Assembly: GCF_963576545.1 (NCBI RefSeq)
Contig: NC_083655.1
Span: forward strand, 20,754,204 to 20,818,203
Direction: 5' to 3'
Length of the DNA: 64,000 nucleotides
Source of the DNA: Limanda limanda
Taxonomy: Eukaryota; Chordata; Actinopteri; Pleuronectiformes; Pleuronectidae
The first letter of the stretch is position 1. Every line of letters begins with the position of its first letter. Positions 50,746-62,482 of this stretch are shown here, in pieces. The translations under genes and the position numbers were made by a program. The notes under the pieces were generated by a model. The model had not been told where the DNA came from. It was given only the letters and a program-made list of their open reading frames with translations, and searched no databases.

Positions 50746-51925
50746 AAAAAGCCAAAACTGAGCTATGTGTGGCATTATCAGTTTTTATTTTCAAATGATT
50801 GTTTAACCTTTCTCACCCACCACCATGTTGCCCGGTCTGCAATATTGTATAAAACAATCCATAGTGCGAAGATGTTGGAAATCCAATAATTTGATGATAG
50901 GTAATGTTGCCTAACCTCATTGAGGTCGATGTTGAAACAGGAAGCAGACAAATGAGCTGGAGGTGTGTTTCCAGGTGTTGATCATGACTTCTCTTGTTCC
51001 CTTACACATCAGACTTCTGTAGTGATGTCACCATATCCTGTCATAATGAGAATAACAATAAGTATGACAGCCTGCAGAGTGAAAATAACCCAAGTTGTAA
51101 TAAATCACAAGTGTTCTATATTTGTTAATTCCAGAAATTACCAATGTGGGTAGCTTAGTGACTTCATCGTCAGGCAGACAAAAAACTGTGATGAGCTGTG
51201 GATGTGCTTCTAACCACCAATCATAGATTCTCATTGGGTGTCTTGGTGATTCCTTCTCCATTTCTCATCACTATATTCATGACCCTTAAGTTTCAAAGAA
51301 TGCACAACAGCCCATAAAAAACCCTTTGATCATATTATTGATGATTATAGCAGCTTGAAAACCAATTATAGAAAATGGTAAAGATGTGACACTGGTGGAG
51401 TGCAGAGACTCAGATAACATACAGGGGACCAAGGTTTGAGATACAAGTTGTAATATTTACTCACAGTCCTGTTATTCATACACAACTAGTCAGACAAAAA
51501 AGGCAAGCAAAGGCAAGATGCAAGCAAATATCTGATGTCCAAAAATACTGACAAAGGTCCTGCATAAAAAGCAACACAAGGACAAATGCTCGACAGAAAC
51601 AATAATCTGTCAAAGAGCATTGAATGAACTGAATATAAAAAGGTTTTCACCAGGAGGGAAAACAGGGACAGGAAACTAGTCACGGAACAGGTATGCAGTA
51701 GTGGAATGACTTAAAACAGGAAGTGGAAAAATGTGCACAACTTTTTTTGAATGTAACAAAGGCTAGTTAGATTAAAAGTTTAGATTGATTTAAAAAATTT
51801 TTTTTTACTTATTTATTTATTCATTGTAGCTAATACAATCTCCATTAACACAATTATTTTAGCTCCACATGAGAAACAATACTAACACATCTGAAAAAAC
51901 AAATCCCATGATCATTCGTGTACAA
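50746..51925. other. Non-coding sequence, nothing recognised
   Basis: No gene or repeat family recognised. Confidence 0.4.
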
Positions 51926-52100
51926 CAGGGGTGCCCACACTTTATAGGCTTGTGAGCTACTCTTGAAATGACCAGCTCAACAAGATCTACCGACAGCAAA
52001 TTAAAAAAAAGTGGGTACGTGCGCCTGAGCGTCCACGTGACTGCCTCTTGTCCAGTTGTGCGATCGACCCACTCTGCCTTCGCGATCGACCGGTCGATAC
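51926..52100 (+). mobile_element. Truncated hAT-like element, left end
   Basis: It begins CAGGGGTGCCCACACTTTAT and continues with GAGCTACTCTTGAAATGACC, AAGATCTACC and CGCGATCGACCGGTCGAT. I recognise this as a terminus of a widespread hAT family whose other end is the inverse, GGGCACCCCTG. That end is not present downstream, so the copy is truncated. Confidence 0.65.
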
Positions 52101-52680
52101 CGATAATACTAATGCTGACACTAATATTTTGAATTAGGAACGGCAGTGTTGAAAAATAAAAGCAGGGATTTCTTTGCTCGAAATCGAGGAGTAACTGTAC
52201 CTGACAACAAGAAAAACTTAATACTGAATATAACAAAAAAGTGAATGTCTGTGACAAGTTTTCAAACCAAAGCAGCATTATCAGCTAACCATTGCCCATA
52301 AAGTCTATGGTCAAAATTTTAGGAGCTGGTAAACTCCGGAGTACTCTGTGATGCCATAAGCTCATGTAGAAGTAATGTGTTCTACAAAGTTTGACAAAGT
52401 CATGATCTTTCTACTTTCCCAATATAGAAGGTGATACTGGAGACTGCCCAGAATTATGACAGACCTGTTTTTAAATGTTCAATTCTGACTAAGGAGTTCA
52501 GAATATGCAGCTAAAGCCAGTAAACGGTGGGACTGAGGTGGAACTCAAGACTTTGTGCTGCAGTCTCAATCTATTTGCCTCCTGGTCTAAACATCACTGT
52601 CTGGCATAAATTAAAAGCTCCTCTTCTATCAGATCAGCTAGCCAGACTACTTCATCACATTACATTTAAGCAGGGTGGTG

Positions 52681-52682
<2 letters not shown>
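52101..52682. other. Non-coding sequence, nothing recognised
   Basis: No gene or repeat family recognised. Confidence 0.4.

Positions 52683-52735
<53 letters not shown>
52683..52735. repeat. (GT)n microsatellite, 53 bp
   Basis: Uninterrupted GT run, followed by a short G run at 52741-52746. Confidence 0.97.
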
Positions 52736-52736
<1 letters not shown>

Positions 52737-54227
52737 TGTGGGGGGGCAGTTGATCACATTAGATGTAACCTGCCCACGCCGCCAGGCTCTGCCTTCATTG
52801 ATCACAGTCAGACATTGTCAGCACTCATTTAGTTTCCCGATATCTAACTAACGTCCATTACCACCCAAACATGCAGGTAGACAGAGATAGAGGGAGAGGA
52901 GGAGGGAGAGAGCAGAAATGAAGGAATGAGAGGATACAAGCACCAACACCATTTGCAATGTGTGTGTGTGTCTGAAAGAGAGATAATTTCCTCCTTGGCC
53001 AGGCTTAAATGATGTGAATGAAATATGGGGGAGATGAATAGTGTGTCAACATGGACGCTTCTTCACATATTTCACCTGAGCACTTAGCAGAGGAGACACC
53101 ATACACACGGCTCTTTCTTGCTCGTCTGTTGCTTCCTTTATTCTCACTTGAGTTTACTACTACGTGGCAGAAGCCTCAAGGTTAAAAAAGGCTAAATAAT
53201 TGCTGTTAATGGATTTCTCTTTCTAATTTAACGGACATTTTTTCATAGTTGTGCCCATTATTTCTATAAACTATGAAATATTAAAATATAATATTAAATG
53301 TTTCTCACCAAAGTTATTACTTTGATCTGGTAACATAATGTGTGAACGCAGATGACCAAGTGAGAGACCCCGGACTTTTCCCGAGCAGTCCACTTGTAAA
53401 AATCTCAGCGAGAGTCGAAAAAAGCCGACGTGAGAACACATCGGATCCTCCACACGAGTGACCGCAAGCGACTCGGTGTGTTGATGATGTTTCTCAAACA
53501 CGGCAGTTGCAAAAAGACAAAACAAAACAAAAAGAATACAAATATGTCAAGATGAAAAAGCAGTGTCATACACGTGGAAGACACAGACTATGATGTCAAT
53601 AGAGTTTCTATTAATGAGACCTGACTCCAGTGTCGATGTGAAGAAAACTAAAACATTTGATCTCCGCAGCAGAGTTAATACGTTATGTCTTGCCTCCTGC
53701 ATGCTGCTCAACCCCTCCCCTGAACCCTCTGGAGATTGCTGTGTTGTTGTAATGGTGTCTGAGCGGTGAATCTTGTGTGTTAAAGGCAAACTGAAAAGCA
53801 CATGCAGGTGAGAGAAGCATAATCCTGCACACTGTCCTGTTCTTGCAAATTAATGATATGAAGTGTAAAGCGTTTTGGCCCTGTGGACATTCATCCGGTA
53901 GACAGTGAAACAAAGGACATTCAAACACATATTTAGACTAAACCTCCTTGAAAGTGGCCAATCAGAGAGAAGAAACTATTAGGCTCTCAGACCCTCTGTT
54001 TCCATTTAACTAATTAGAAAAAACTACACATCCCCAACAGTGAGGAAAATACCTGCCATCAAGCAAGGGAATGGGTCATCGGTTTAACATGATACTGTTT
54101 AGGATAACCTCTAAAAATGCCTCTAAATTGGCCGTAGGTTCGCATAATACAAAGTACAAATTTAATAACCATAAACAACGACATAAATTGATCAAAAATG
54201 ATCAGACTATAATGTGTTAAAAAAATA
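52736..54227. other. Non-coding sequence; old repeat suspected at 53.32-53.80 kb
   Basis: The segment 53320-53800 has more CpG than its surroundings and includes the phrase shared with 35090-35160 (GAAAAAGCAGTGTCATACAC). It may be a fragment of a dispersed element. I could not define ends. Confidence 0.35.
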
Positions 54228-54229
54228 TA

Positions 54230-56174
54230 TATGGGCCATTCTACCGAATTGGTGCAAAGTCAGGTTGGAAATATTTTGAAATTTTGTATGTTTTATTCCC
54301 AAAACTTTTTCCGTATATATATTGCACCATATTTAAAGTACACATATCTAGTAAAAGAACCGTACATTTTTATGTTGTATTTACAGACTGTGTTGGAATG
54401 TTTTTCCTCTCCCAAAAATTGTCTCTACCGAAACATAGTAATAAACTATAGTAAAAAAGTATTATTATTAACCTGTTAAAATTGTGTTTCTTTCCTTTCT
54501 CTGAAGAGTATTTTTAAAAATATTTCTTGAAGGTTTTCACAATTTAATCAATAAAAATGAAATTTTCACCAAATTTCAAAGTTCAATTTATACAATTCAT
54601 CAAAATCTAAATGCAATATTTCTTTGTAAAATGCATAATACTGATCATATTGATTCCAGAGTTGATGATTGATGAAATTGAACATACATTAAACCAATCA
54701 GTATCATAACATTTTAGTTGATAACTCAATATACTTTATTTTTTACAAAACATCCAGTGTTTCGGTAGTGACTGCACTGTTTTTGGAGTGACCACAGTAT
54801 TTTGTTTGCAAGGTTGTATCATATTTCCTCAACCTTATTGCTTAATCTTAACTCATAACATGCTATAGGTTGGGAATATTAAAAACACAAATGTTTTGTG
54901 GTCAATAGAATAATTTTATATTTGAGGACATAACAATTGTTCTTCCAGAACCATTTAAAGTACAAACATTACCCAAGTGGGTTCAGTAAAATAGAAGAAA
55001 ACATTGACAAATAACTGATATTATGTCGTACTGTATGTTTAAGGGGGTTTAGTGTCAGACACCATCACAAATCCATTCACAAATTTTAACTTTTCACATA
55101 CTGTGGTGAACACTCTTGGGGTGATCTGGATATGCCTCTGTGTGACGTTTTCTGGTGGAGGGATTAAGGTGACGACCTTGTCCACTGTGGACCAGATCTT
55201 GTCCTTTTGATCATAGAATTGGAAAAATTGAATAATGGATATGTAAAAATGGTCCTGTGAGCAGTTTGCAGCATTAAAGTATTTGTACAGAACTAGCATC
55301 TTGTGAGTTTGCAAATTGCAGCAGTGAGATCGGCTTCAGACTGTTGAATAATGTGCAGTTAAACTAGGCCTGAAGTTGGAACTTTATGTTTCGGTAGTGA
55401 CGGTATGTTTCGGTAGTGACTGTTTCGGTAGTGACAATTATAGCAAATTTTGAGCATAACTAAAGAATGCTAGCAAGCACATGGCTAGTATACACATCTT
55501 TGAAGAGGTGTACACACATAAAAACACAATACTTTGCATAAAACCCCAAAAAGTTTACTTAATTGAAGATAATATGTGTTTCGTTAGTGACAATTCTTAA
55601 GGTTACACGCTGATTTTCAGACTTTGGAACACATTTACATCAAAAGTATGGTTTTTAGCTACTTACCATTCAGCCAGGAGGGACAGGGATGCAGTGTCAC
55701 TGCCTGCTCAAAAATGCAGGGGTGTGGCTAAAAACCAGGCTCAGCCAATGGACTAAAACTGTTGCGTTTCGGTAGTGACATGAAAACTGGGGACATGATT
55801 TTTTGACTATAGTTTTTTAACTTAAAAATTAAACCCACAATAAATCTAAATCTCCCAAGTTCTGTTTGAACTAAACCATAAAGATCTTTGAAATAAGATC
55901 ACTGAAATAAATCTAAAAAATTGATAAAGTGTTATTTTCAGAAATTGAAATTTAGATGTCAGGGTTGGGGACAGCTACTTCCCAATAGAAAGTACCCTAT
56001 AAATGATGATTTTGTATATATTTAGCTTATCCCTATCTCATTTAATGTCTTGGGTTTAAATAGACCTTAACACATTCTTAATAAAAATCTATGTCATGAA
56101 TACTTAATTGTTTTGTAAATAGCTTTTCTTGTTGGGGGACCATACTTTGCACCAATTCGGTAGAATGGCCCATA
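54230..56174 (+). mobile_element. Non-autonomous TIR DNA transposon, copy 2 (1.95 kb)
   Basis: Same element as 2149-4067 and in the same orientation, with the same perfect terminal inverted repeat of about 31 bp. The flanks are TA (54228-54229, 56175-56176) inside a longer TATATA context that hides the exact boundary. It is about 26 bp longer than copy 1, mainly because it has an extra internal motif unit near 55389-55420. The minus-strand 91-codon frame at 55039-55314 is also open in copy 1. Of 12 base differences there, 10 change the amino acid, so it looks neutral rather than coding. Confidence 0.88.
55389..55779 (+). repeat. Internal motif array TTTCGGTAGTGAC, copy 2
   Basis: Motifs lie at 55389-55401, 55408-55420, 55423-55435, 55579-55591 (GTTAGT variant) and 55767-55779. 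A further one lies at 54760-54772, and an inverted variant at 54421-54435. The first three are spaced 15-19 bp apart, and one of them is absent in copy 1. Confidence 0.75.
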
Positions 56175-56176
56175 TA

Positions 56177-56684
56177 TATGTCGAATAAATTACCCTTATT
56201 TCTAATTATGTGTTTTTTGTACACTGTAGTCATAAATGTCAATTTTTGATTAGCTTCTCAGTTATCCACTAATGTTTTCAGGTTTCTTTTCACCCAGATC
56301 TTCATTGAAAATCAATCTTTAGATGTATTTATGCAATTCTCTGTAGAAACAATGAGGAAGAAACTGAAAATATTGGACACTAATGTGACTATTGCTTAAT
56401 TGATAAGACACATAATTCCATGATTACAGCTTCAGCAAAGTGGCCAATTTCGACCAGATCTGAACGCATCAGGGTCTTAACTGTAGGCAAACAATAAGAA
56501 AATATAATTTAAATGTAAAATCAGCCATCTTGGTTAATATATATGTGAGTTTACAGATGCAAAGTCTTTCTACAGTGTACTGTTTACAAAAGTGCCATCA
56601 AGATAGACATTGAAGTATTTTCACTTACAGTGAAAAATGAGGATGTAAAAAGGTAAACATATCTGAACACATTTAAGCATTGAA
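56177..56684. other. Short non-coding stretch
   Basis: AT-rich, nothing recognised. Confidence 0.4.
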
Positions 56685-56862
56685 AGTACAGTTTTACATT
56701 CACCCATTCGCACACACATTCATACAGTGCATCTATTCACAGCACTTTGTTATTCTATGGAGGGCAATTCAGGGTTCAGCATCTTGCCCAAGGACACTTC
56801 GGCATGCAGATGGGTCAGACTGGGGATCGAACTGCCGACCTTCAGGTTGGAGGACGACCAGT
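56685..56862 (-). repeat. SINE copy, minus orientation, head truncated
   Basis: It reads AGTACAGTTTTACATTCACC, CATACAGTGCATCTATT, CACTTCGGCATGCAGATGG and GGGGATCGAACTGCCGACCT, the reverse complement of the family consensus through the B box. It stops at GGAGGACGACCA, before the A box. Among the SINE copies here it looks closest to an intact B box. Confidence 0.82.
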
Positions 56863-57877
56863 GATATATACGACCAGTGTCATGTCAGTGTCATAGTTGA
56901 AGTATGAGTCAGTTTGTGTGAAAGGAAATCAGCGAGAGTTGAAATCAGATAAATCATTTAAAAATGTGTTGACGTTGTATTGTTTTGGTACAGTTGAGGC
57001 CACGAGTTCAGAGTCAGAGACGAAAGCAAGTGAACCGGCTCAATTCAAAACTGAAAATATTCTATTGACAAACTGAAAATAAAAAATACATTTTAATTTC
57101 TATTGGGTATAAAATGTCTTATCAGACAAATCCCAGCAGTGTGAAATGCTGTGCTGCTCTAATCCACCTCCTCCATGTCAGTCACTCCTCTGGTTTACAC
57201 ATTCTTTAATCTGTATTTGCCTTCTCTTCTTCACATCTCTGTCACCATCTTGCTCAGCCTTATTCACATGTTTATCTCCCCTTCTCTCCTCTGATATCGC
57301 CTCCTCTCACCCTCATCTCATTCCTCCATCTTAATCCCCTCACAGCTCCACTGGATTCATCTTTTCCTCCTTGTCTTTTTTCCCTTTGGTTACTCTCTAT
57401 CTCTCCACCTCTCACTTTTGCCTCCCTCTCGTCTTCCCTCTCTCATTGTCAGAGACAGCTTTATCAGGTGGGACCCAGTCTGGAGTACTGCAGCCATTTA
57501 CAAAGCACACATCTCTGTCACCTCCAGCCTCTTAATCTGCTCAGGGCCAATCACAGACAACCTCGCCTGAGGAGGGAGTGCACGATATACTGCGAGTCAT
57601 ACACACATAAGGGCTTCCATGCATATTTAAAGGGACAGTCTGAAATTTTAGGTTATACATTTGCCTCCGCTGGTTGATTTCATTTGTGAGTGTCAGCACA
57701 TAGCTAGGTACAGAGAGCGGTTTGCTTACATTAGCTTTCTAAGGCGGGGGGAGTGGGAGGGGGGGGGGTTGTTTGCTCCATCAAGTGTTAAATAAACATC
57801 CCATTAGCTTAAGGATTGAGGCTACAAGCAGTTACTAGTCAAGCAAATATGTTTCATTGATAGTTTTTCAGATCATA
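56863..57877. other. Non-coding sequence with pyrimidine-rich tract
   Basis: 57150-57450 is C/T-rich. A G-rich tract lies at 57744-57769. No gene called. Confidence 0.4.
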
Positions 57878-58036
57878 ACATTCATCATCTCAAAGCACTT
57901 TATATATTAAGGTTGAGACCTTGCAAAATTACTGAGAGAAAACCCTTTAACAGGAAGAAACCTCTGATGAATTATAGCAGCACCAGTTATGCATAATAAT
58001 AATAATAATAATAACAACAACAAATTTTGAGTATTG

Positions 58037-58067
<31 letters not shown>

Positions 58068-58092
58068 GAGAGAGAGGAAACACAAAGTTAAT
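57878..58092 (+). repeat. Interspersed fish repeat, left part
   Basis: It includes CATCTCAAAGCACTTTATAT, AACAGGAAGAAACCTCTGAT, an AAT microsatellite (57992-58024) and a GA tract (58035-58077), then CACAAAGTTAATGATATGTA. I recognise the order from a high-copy fish repeat. It is interrupted by a minus-strand LINE and resumes at about 58855. Confidence 0.55.
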
Positions 58093-58850
58093 GATATGTA
58101 ATCGGAGACAGAGAGTTTCAAGTTTTATTAGTCATTTTCAGTAAACACAGGGTCAACAGTACAATGAAAGGTGTCAGCTCAGCAGTTAAATTGAAATTTT
58201 AATAAAAGCAAGGTAAAACAATCTTACTATAAAAAAGAATATATACTTTCAAAGGTGCTTGAAATGTAACTGTATGGAGTGTGTGTGAACGGTTATTGCA
58301 CATGTATGTGTAATCATTGCACCGTATGTATGTCTGTTCACATTTCAAAAGTGCAAACAGGAAGAAAAAAGATGTGCGGAGGGTTGAAAGTAATGACTTG
58401 ACTACAAGTTTAGGAACCTGATGACCTGATGGTGGAGACTATGTCTTCTGTAATCCACGATCATCTCCTTCATTTTGCTGACATTGAGAGAGAGGTTGTT
58501 TGCCTTGCACCAGCTAGTCGGTGAGGTTCCTCCGCTCTGTCAGCTGAGTCGTCGTTGTTTGTGATGAGGCCCAAGATGGCCGTGTTGTCGACGAACTTAC
58601 TGATGGTGTTGTAGCTACATGCTTGGGTGTAAAATCGTGGGTGGACAGGGTATATGGGGGGGTTGACGATCAGCTGGGAGGGGATGTGGCTGCAAATACT
58701 AGCCACCTGGGGCCTGCCTGTCAGGAATTCATATATCCAGCTGCAGATGGAGATCTCCAGGCCAAGATCAATGAGCTTTGAGACAGATTTTTAGGGGAAT
58801 AATGTTATTGAACGCTGAGCTTTAATCAACAGAGAGCATTCTCATATACG
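58093..58850 (-). mobile_element. CR1/Rex1-like LINE fragment, minus orientation
   Basis: On the minus strand, translation gives SICSWIYEFLTGRPQ-like sequence at about 58740. The frame at 58706-58470 follows with NTISKFVDNTAILGLITNND, where FVDNT stands in for the catalytic FADDT box of the reverse transcriptase, and then a SLSMSAK segment. The 3' end lies at the left and reads AATAAAACTTGAAAC on the minus strand. The lost catalytic aspartate and the truncation make it inactive. Confidence 0.72.
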
Positions 58851-59415
58851 TATGTATGAGACAAAGACAGGGAGAGAGAGGGGGATAACTGCCCAGTGCA
58901 TGATGGGAGTTCCCCCAGCTGTCTAGGCCTATAGCAGCATAACTAAGGTATAGTTTCTGAATCCCCTGATCCCCGAACTATAGGCTTGAATGTTTTAAGT
59001 CTAATCTTAAATTTAGTGATGGTGTCTGCCTCCCGAACCCAGAGTGGGAGCTGGTTCCACAGGAGAGCAGCCTGGTAGCTGAAGGCTCTACCTCTCATTC
59101 TACTCTTACAGACTCTAGGAACCAGAGAGCCTTTGTTTTGGAAGCGAAGTGATCTGTTGGGATAATACGGTGCTATGAGCTCTTTAATATATAAAGGGGC
59201 TTGATCTTTAAGGGCTTTGTATGACTACTGAGGCATCCTGATATAAAATAATTACAGTAGTCCAGTCGCAGGGTAACAAATGTATGGACCAGTTACTCGT
59301 CATCCTTATAAGACGGGGTGTTTTTATATTTCATGATATTGCGCAGGTGGAAGGAAGCTGTCCTAGTTTTAGAGTCAAATTACATGTCCTGGTCAAACAT
59401 GGCATTGATGTTGGC
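58851..59415 (+). repeat. Interspersed fish repeat, right part
   Basis: Contains GCCTATAGCAGCATAACTAA, GTGTCTGCCTCCCGAACCCA, GAGTGGGAGCTGGTTCCACA, GAAGGCTCTACCTCTCATTC and TTACAGTAGTCCAGTCGCAG, phrases of a widespread fish repeat known to me from memory. Compared with that memory, an internal part after AAGGGCTTTGTATGA is deleted. No host gene is implied. Confidence 0.6.
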
Positions 59416-60585
59416 TGAACAAATCACTCTAATCTCTATGATCAAATAAAGAAACTGAAGCATAAAATGCATAATTTCCCCAACATCCTGTCAAATTCTG
59501 TCAGTGTAAGGTTTGATGTTGCAGGTGATGGATAAATGAATGAACCATGGAAAATAGTGTCTAACATTCTCGCCCACACAAATACTCATACACGCACACT
59601 TCAGTATGTGCAGCGGTGGAAGAATTTAATCGCTCCAGTAAATCAGTTATTTCAACAACACCGACTCAGTCTGTAGAGCTCCTGGAGCTTTTGATTGGGT
59701 TAGGTATGCTTGAACACACACACACAGACACACACGCCAGTGCTGCAACAAACACCTGTCCAGGTCATAACACGTGTTTTTATGTTTCTGCTATTTACAG
59801 TCAGACGTGGTGCAGGACAGCTCGACAGCAGAGACGCTGTGTTCATTGTTTCACGCTGTGTCGCCTGTCCTTCACATCACAAAGAACCAGCCAGCGCGCT
59901 GTCTCACCCTGACACTGACAGAAACACACTCACACACTGACTGAGACACGCAGAACAGAATGATGCACTGCTTTATTTAAGCAGCATTTAGAATATTTGA
60001 CAAATTTTGAACTTGGATTAACTCAGATTTTGGCTTCTGGACACTTCATGACACTGTCCATCTGTTTGCCATTTTATGAAGGCTGTGAATATCCTACCTA
60101 CAATAGACAAAACACAGCCAAAAGAAAGTATAGCAACCAAATCCTCTCATGCATCATGTGTCTGGCATACCCGCTGCAAAATAATACATCTACATTATTA
60201 TTATGGAATATTATTTCAATTGTATCTGTAGATGATGTCTATTTAATTGCTGCAGATGTGTTTTTTACAAAGTCAGCTTTAGTTTCAAAACACCATTTTT
60301 CTCTGTGATCATTCTGTTGCATATTAACACTTCATTGCAGATTAACAGCTAGAAATGTCTGCCCTGTGTGGTTTGACATCTCAACTAATAACTGCTGAAC
60401 CAAAATAGAAAGAGTGTTTTGTGCAAGTGTATGCGAAGTGTAATAAGTGGTATTGGATTATTTCCCTGGTTCATGAGACAACATAATAAAACACGTTCGT
60501 CTGTCATAAATCATTAGAAAGAAAGAAGAAAAGTTGCATATGTAAATGGTTACTTTAGAGCAGAATATGAGCTACTATCGTTACT
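59416..60585. other. Non-coding sequence, nothing recognised
   Basis: No gene or repeat family recognised. Confidence 0.4.
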
Positions 60586-61180
60586 AATCCTTAGGTAATG
60601 AATGATACATAATTATACAGTATGTGAAATGAGTAATGACACTGTCTTCACGAGTCATTCCTGATTAACTGTGAATGAGCAGCACAACCTAACAACTTGT
60701 TTATTATGATGTACTTTAAAATGGTGAACTTGAAAGTTTCCCATTACTTCTTATTTACTTCATGCTCCCTAACTACTCTGTAGGATGTATAACTTTACTA
60801 TAGGTGACACAGAAAGAGTAGGTAATGGTCAGACAATCATGTATTTATGGTAAACTATTAGGTAGCAATACTCTGTATGCATCACTTTGACGTGCCGGGA
60901 GAGAATGAATGATTAAGTAATGAGTAATGAATGAGTCATTACTAGTTTGTGCTGCCCAGAGCTGATTCTGAATTAATTAGGAACAACTTATGAACAAAGT
61001 GTCAGTACCCCATTTTGCAGATAATCATCAACCATTTATTACCTACTGATTGATTTATGTCATCATTATTCAATATGTGCTCCTTCATTCAGATACTCAA
61101 GAACTACTCATTAATTAATTAATCAAATATTGTAATTTTGTTCCTCATTCTTTTCTCACTTGTTCCTCAGTAACTACTTG
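60586..61180. repeat. Possible repeat with TAATGAATGA-type internal motifs
   Basis: Imperfect motifs recur in both orientations: GGTAATGAATGATACATAAT, GAGTAATGACACTG, CACGAGTCATTCCTG, AAGTAATGAGTAATGAATGA, GAGTCATTACTAG, CTCATTAATTAATTAATC and TTGTTCCTCAGTAACTACTT. The density suggests a dispersed element with subterminal repeats, but I could not define ends. Confidence 0.35.
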
Positions 61181-61815
61181 TGTTTTCGTTCTTTACTGTA
61201 TACAAGCTCTATGCCCTTAATATACAGTCTACAAAATCAAGAAATTAATGCATTCATTTGGAAGAGAACACATACATTAAAGGTATATTTGTGTAAAAAA
61301 ATATTTATATCCAAAAGGGCCAAGTAAGTATTGCAATATTACTTATTTATTTCTTTTAAAGAAACTAAAGCAGCATAAGCTAAGAACTGACATCAATTGA
61401 TCCTACATTGCTGTGATGCAAATCAAATCAAAAGCATAATTTCGGGAATCGACTAATTTAAGTTTTTATATTTTTACTTTTTTAAACAGATGGTACGGCT
61501 TGTAATTAATTAGTAACTATTTATCTTGTTTTAGATTGAAGTCATTTATCTCTCTTGATGTTTAATTTTAAAGCACTTTGTAACTGTATTAAACATTATC
61601 ATTACTGCAACATCATAATTTTCTTATAGCTACTTCCATCAAATAACAAGCCATATGAATGGGCTAATTGGGTTTGTTAATTGTTATTCATTGGTGCGCT
61701 CTCCCTTTCTTGTATAATTTCATTTTATACAAGTTGTTTTTAATAAAAGGAGGAAGCTGGTCTTTTGATCCATTTTCATGGGTTTAGTGTAAAACTAACA
61801 GGTAAATGCAACTTA
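61181..61815. other. AT-rich non-coding sequence
   Basis: Nothing recognised. Confidence 0.4.
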
Positions 61816-62070
61816 GGGCGGCTGTGGCTCAGTGGTAGTGTGTTCGTCCTTCCATCAAAAGGTCGGCAGGTCAATCTCCAGTCTTCCCTGTCTGCATGCC
61901 GAAGTGTCCTAGGGAAAGATGCTGAACCCTGAATTGTCCTCATAGAACAAAAATGTGCTTCTAATAGATGCACTGTATGAATGAATAGGTGAATCGGCAA
62001 ACTGTACTGTAAAGAGCTTTGAGTGGTCATCAAGACTAGAAAAGCTCTATATAAATATACAAACCATTTA
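61816..62070 (+). repeat. tRNA-derived SINE, full length
   Basis: The head is GGGCGGCTGTGGCTCAGTGG with a B-box-like GGCAGGTCAATCTCCAG. The body contains GCATGCCGAAGTGTCCTAGG, AAAGATGCTGAACCCTGAAT and GATGCACTGTATGAATG, then GAGTGGTCATCAAGACTAGA. The tail is CTCTATATAAATATACAAAC. This is the best-preserved complete copy in the window. Confidence 0.86.
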
Positions 62071-62420
62071 CAATTTTAGGAGGTTAAATGCTCAAGGTCA
62101 GTGCCTGCCCACTGTAAAATAACTCCATTGTATCTTGATGTACAGAATTCCAAGAAAAGAAAGCAAATTCAAAACAATGTAGACATTAGACATAGGCCTA
62201 AGATGTCAAGGCTGCAGTGCAACAAATATTACTTGCATTCCACTTACAACACACTGATACATTCACCTAGATCAATTAAACTTAAAGGTGATGTGGTGAT
62301 ACACATACACATGTATATACATATACACATAGTGTAGCTGTACGGTTAAGGTACTGTGCGTAAAGTGGCTAAGTCGATCAACAGCCTCCCTCTGTTGGAT
62401 AATTGTGCGCACACAACCAC

Positions 62421-62421
<1 letters not shown>

Positions 62422-62481
<60 letters not shown>
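62422..62481. repeat. (CA)n microsatellite, 60 bp
   Basis: Uninterrupted CA run. Confidence 0.98.
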
Positions 62482-62482
<1 letters not shown>

